Origin: Arthrobacter mobilis
GTDB taxonomy: Bacteria; Actinomycetota; Actinomycetes; Actinomycetales; Micrococcaceae
Length of the DNA: 64,000 nt
Assembly: GCF_012395835.1 (NCBI RefSeq)
Contig: NZ_JAAZSQ010000003.1
Coordinates: 1,396-65,395, forward strand
Direction: 5' to 3'
The stretch's first letter is position 1. Each line of letters starts with the position of its first letter. The notes beneath the pieces were generated by a model, which saw only the letters and a program-made list of their open reading frames with translations, made no database searches and was not told the origin of the DNA. Position numbers and translations under genes: made by a program. Shown piece by piece: positions 62,840 through 64,000 of this stretch.

Positions 62840-63253
62840 ATGACAACGGCACGGGAAATCATGACCGGCGGAGCAGAGTGTGTCGGCGAGAATGAAACCC
62901 TGGCGACCGCAGCCAAGAAGATGCAGGAACTCGACGTCGGCTCGCTGCCCATCTGCGGGGAGGACCAGCGACTCAAGGGGATGCTGACGGACCGGGACAT
63001 CGTGATCAAATGCATCGCTTCCGGCGGGGACCCGCGGACAGTCAAGGCGGGCGAACTGGCCCAGGGCAAGCCGGTGACCATCGGGGCCGATGACAGCATC
63101 GAGGAAGCCATCGAGACGATGAAGAGCCATAAGGTGCGCCGCCTGCCGGTCATCGACGGGCACAACCTTATCGGCATCATCAGCCAGGGGGACATTGCCC
63201 GCAACTACCCGGAGGACCGGGTCGGCGAGCTGGTGGAATTCATCTCCTCCTAG
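62840..63253 (+). CDS. Tandem CBS domain protein
   Basis: This 137-residue protein consists of two CBS motifs (AREIMTGGAECVGENETLATAAKKM ... LTDRDIVIKCIA; SIEEAIETMKSHKVRRLPVIDGHNLIGIISQGDIA). CBS pairs bind adenosine nucleotides or NADH and signal energy or stress state; the stand-alone form resembles mycobacterial Hrp1. AAGGAGAGG precedes the ATG. Transcribed after the SRPBCC gene with a 71-base gap. Confidence 0.9.
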   Translation: MTTAREIMTGGAECVGENETLATAAKKMQELDVGSLPICGEDQRLKGMLTDRDIVIKCIASGGDPRTVKAGELAQGKPVTIGADDSIEEAIETMKSHKVRRLPVIDGHNLIGIISQGDIARNYPEDRVGELVEFISS

Positions 63254-63280
63254 CGGGCGGCAGGACCGCAGCAGGCAGCA

Positions 63281-63316
63281 GGGTGCGGGTCCGCGGCCAA
63301 CCGCCGGCCCGCACCC
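63281..63316 (+). terminator. Hairpin after the CBS gene
   Basis: GGGTGCGGG pairs with CCCGCACCC (63308-63316), 27 bases past the CBS stop. Confidence 0.55.
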
Positions 63317-63332
63317 CCTGTGATGCCGGGGC

Positions 63333-63369
63333 GTGCCGGCCGGGCCGGAAGAGAAGGCCAGGCCGGCAC
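63333..63369 (-). terminator. Hairpin after the DUF1508 gene
   Basis: GTGCCGGCC (63333-63341) pairs with GGCCGGCAC (63361-63369), 10 bases beyond the stop of the minus-strand DUF1508 gene. Confidence 0.5.
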
Positions 63370-63379
63370 GGATTCAACT

Positions 63380-63607
63380 TCAACCGAGGAAGTGCCCGCC
63401 GTCCTTGACGGGCAGGTCGTCGAACTGCAGGCTGCACAGGTCCATGATGCGCGAGGTCGCGGCGCATTCGCGTGCCGCCTCAATGGCTGCCAGCGCCGAG
63501 GCCTTGTCTTCATGCGGTTCGGAGACGGCGAGGATCGCGCCGACATCGTCGAGCATCCGGAACCTGAATTTCGCGTCTGAATCCCGGTACAGTTCAAACA
63601 CGCCCAT
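63380..63607 (-). CDS. DUF1508 / YegP-like small protein
   Basis: This 75-residue protein has one DUF1508 unit (FELYRDSDAKFRFRMLDDVGAIL, then SEPHEDKASALAAIEAARECA). The usual YegP has two such repeats; one-unit forms occur. Function is unknown, often stress-associated. GAAGGA stands seven bases before the ATG. Confidence 0.8.
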   Translation of the reverse strand: MGVFELYRDSDAKFRFRMLDDVGAILAVSEPHEDKASALAAIEAARECAATSRIMDLCSLQFDDLPVKDGGHFLG

Positions 63608-63708
63608 TGCCCGGTCCTTCTTTCGGCTACCCCCTGTTGGTTGTGTGCGAGTGAATTGGCGGTGTCGCCCGCTGCCCGGCCGGCGGCTTCGGCCGGGCAG
63701 GTCCCCGG

Positions 63709-64000
63709 TCAGGGGCTGGGCATGCCTCCGTTGACGTTCAGTGTCTCGCCGATCACGTAGCTGGATTCCGGCGAGGCCAGGAAAACGTACGCCGGGGCGA
63801 GTTCCGTGGGCTGGCCGGCCCTGCCGATGGGCGTATTCTTGCCGAATTCGGGCAGCTTGTCCTTGGGCTGTCCGTCGGAAACCTGCAGCGGCGTCCAGAA
63901 CGGGCCCGGTGCCACGGCATTCACCCGGATCCCCTTGGGCGCCAGCTGCACCGCCATGCCCTTGGTGAAGTTGTTGATCGCCGCCTTGGTGGAGGCGTAG
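63709..64000 (-). CDS. SDR family oxidoreductase, partial
   Basis: The C-terminal part of an SDR is visible: [11 protein letters not shown] (catalytic Tyr and Lys), [21 protein letters not shown], and [16 protein letters not shown]. The sequence runs off the window end, so its N-terminal half is outside. The [20 protein letters not shown] pattern resembles the YdaD/YhxC-like stress SDRs (often labelled glucose-1-dehydrogenase). With DUF1508, CBS and SRPBCC genes it completes a stress-like set. Confidence 0.9.
   Translation of the reverse strand, partial: YASTKAAINNFTKGMAVQLAPKGIRVNAVAPGPFWTPLQVSDGQPKDKLPEFGKNTPIGRAGQPTELAPAYVFLASPESSYVIGETLNVNGGMPSP

Overview
The window is a 64 kb piece of a high-GC actinobacterial chromosome, most likely from the Micrococcaceae (Arthrobacter and relatives). 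The evidence is strong G/C at third codon positions, GTG and TTG starts, GC-rich hairpin terminators, a mycothiol-type glycosyltransferase (mshA), actinobacterial glgA/glgC, a SufR-led suf operon, and gene order resembling the mycobacterial ctaB-ctaA-ABC-sufR-suf region. I see no insertion sequence, phage gene, CRISPR array, tRNA or rRNA. It looks like core chromosome with several small metabolic modules set into it.

Layout. 0.4-4.4 kb: heme A synthesis (ctaB on +, ctaA on -) and an ABC-2 exporter. 4.5-9.6 kb: the sufR-sufB-sufD-Rieske-sufC-DUF59 operon, with no cysteine desulfurase (SufS) or SufU scaffold. 9.7-11.3 kb: a membrane protein and a neutral zinc metallopeptidase. 11.5-16.2 kb: an acyl-CoA ligase and a thiolase-like protein facing a bioY-bioM-bioN biotin ECF transporter. 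16.4-18.0 kb: an ABC-F protein. 18.1-23.0 kb: a TetR-controlled module with a class III aminotransferase-fold enzyme, an APH-fold kinase and a YtcJ-type amidohydrolase. 23.1-24.7 kb: SURF1 and two small conserved proteins. 24.8-30.4 kb: fabG, an SDR, serB, an ABC ATPase, a TauE/SafE protein, an rRNA/tRNA methyltransferase and rpmE2 (L31 type B). 30.8-36.4 kb: lipoate ligase, a second zinc metallopeptidase, pepN and a YeiH family transporter. 36.4-39.8 kb: the ATP-grasp / alpha-E / transglutaminase trio. 39.8-45.9 kb: an SDR with a zinc ribbon, divergent glgC/glgA, an SRPBCC protein, a zinc alcohol dehydrogenase and Hsp20. 46.1-52.7 kb: a fatty-acid locus (acyl-CoA oxidase-like protein, TetR, thiolase, FabG4-like and HtdX-like proteins) with a clear palindromic operator. 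52.8-58.2 kb: small proteins, an AI-2E family transporter, mshA, an alpha-amylase fragment and a GH13 alpha-glucosidase. 58.3-61.2 kb: a type III polyketide synthase / methyltransferase / flavin hydroxylase operon. 61.3-64.0 kb: a set resembling stress genes (DUF2231, SRPBCC, CBS, DUF1508 and an SDR cut by the window end).

The best candidates for little-described biology are four. (1) The kinase plus phospholyase-like enzyme pair under a TetR operator. It resembles the animal ethanolamine-phosphate and hydroxylysine-phosphate phospholyase systems, so it may be a bacterial amino-alcohol catabolic route. (2) The acyl-CoA ligase and Cys-to-Ser thiolase beside bioYMN, which repeats the Bacillus yhfT-yhfS-bioY association. 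(3) The type III PKS operon, which parallels Streptomyces srsABC. (4) The ATP-grasp/alpha-E/transglutaminase trio, preceded by a seven-codon minicistron. All functions are read from sequence motifs and remembered family features; no database search was possible.
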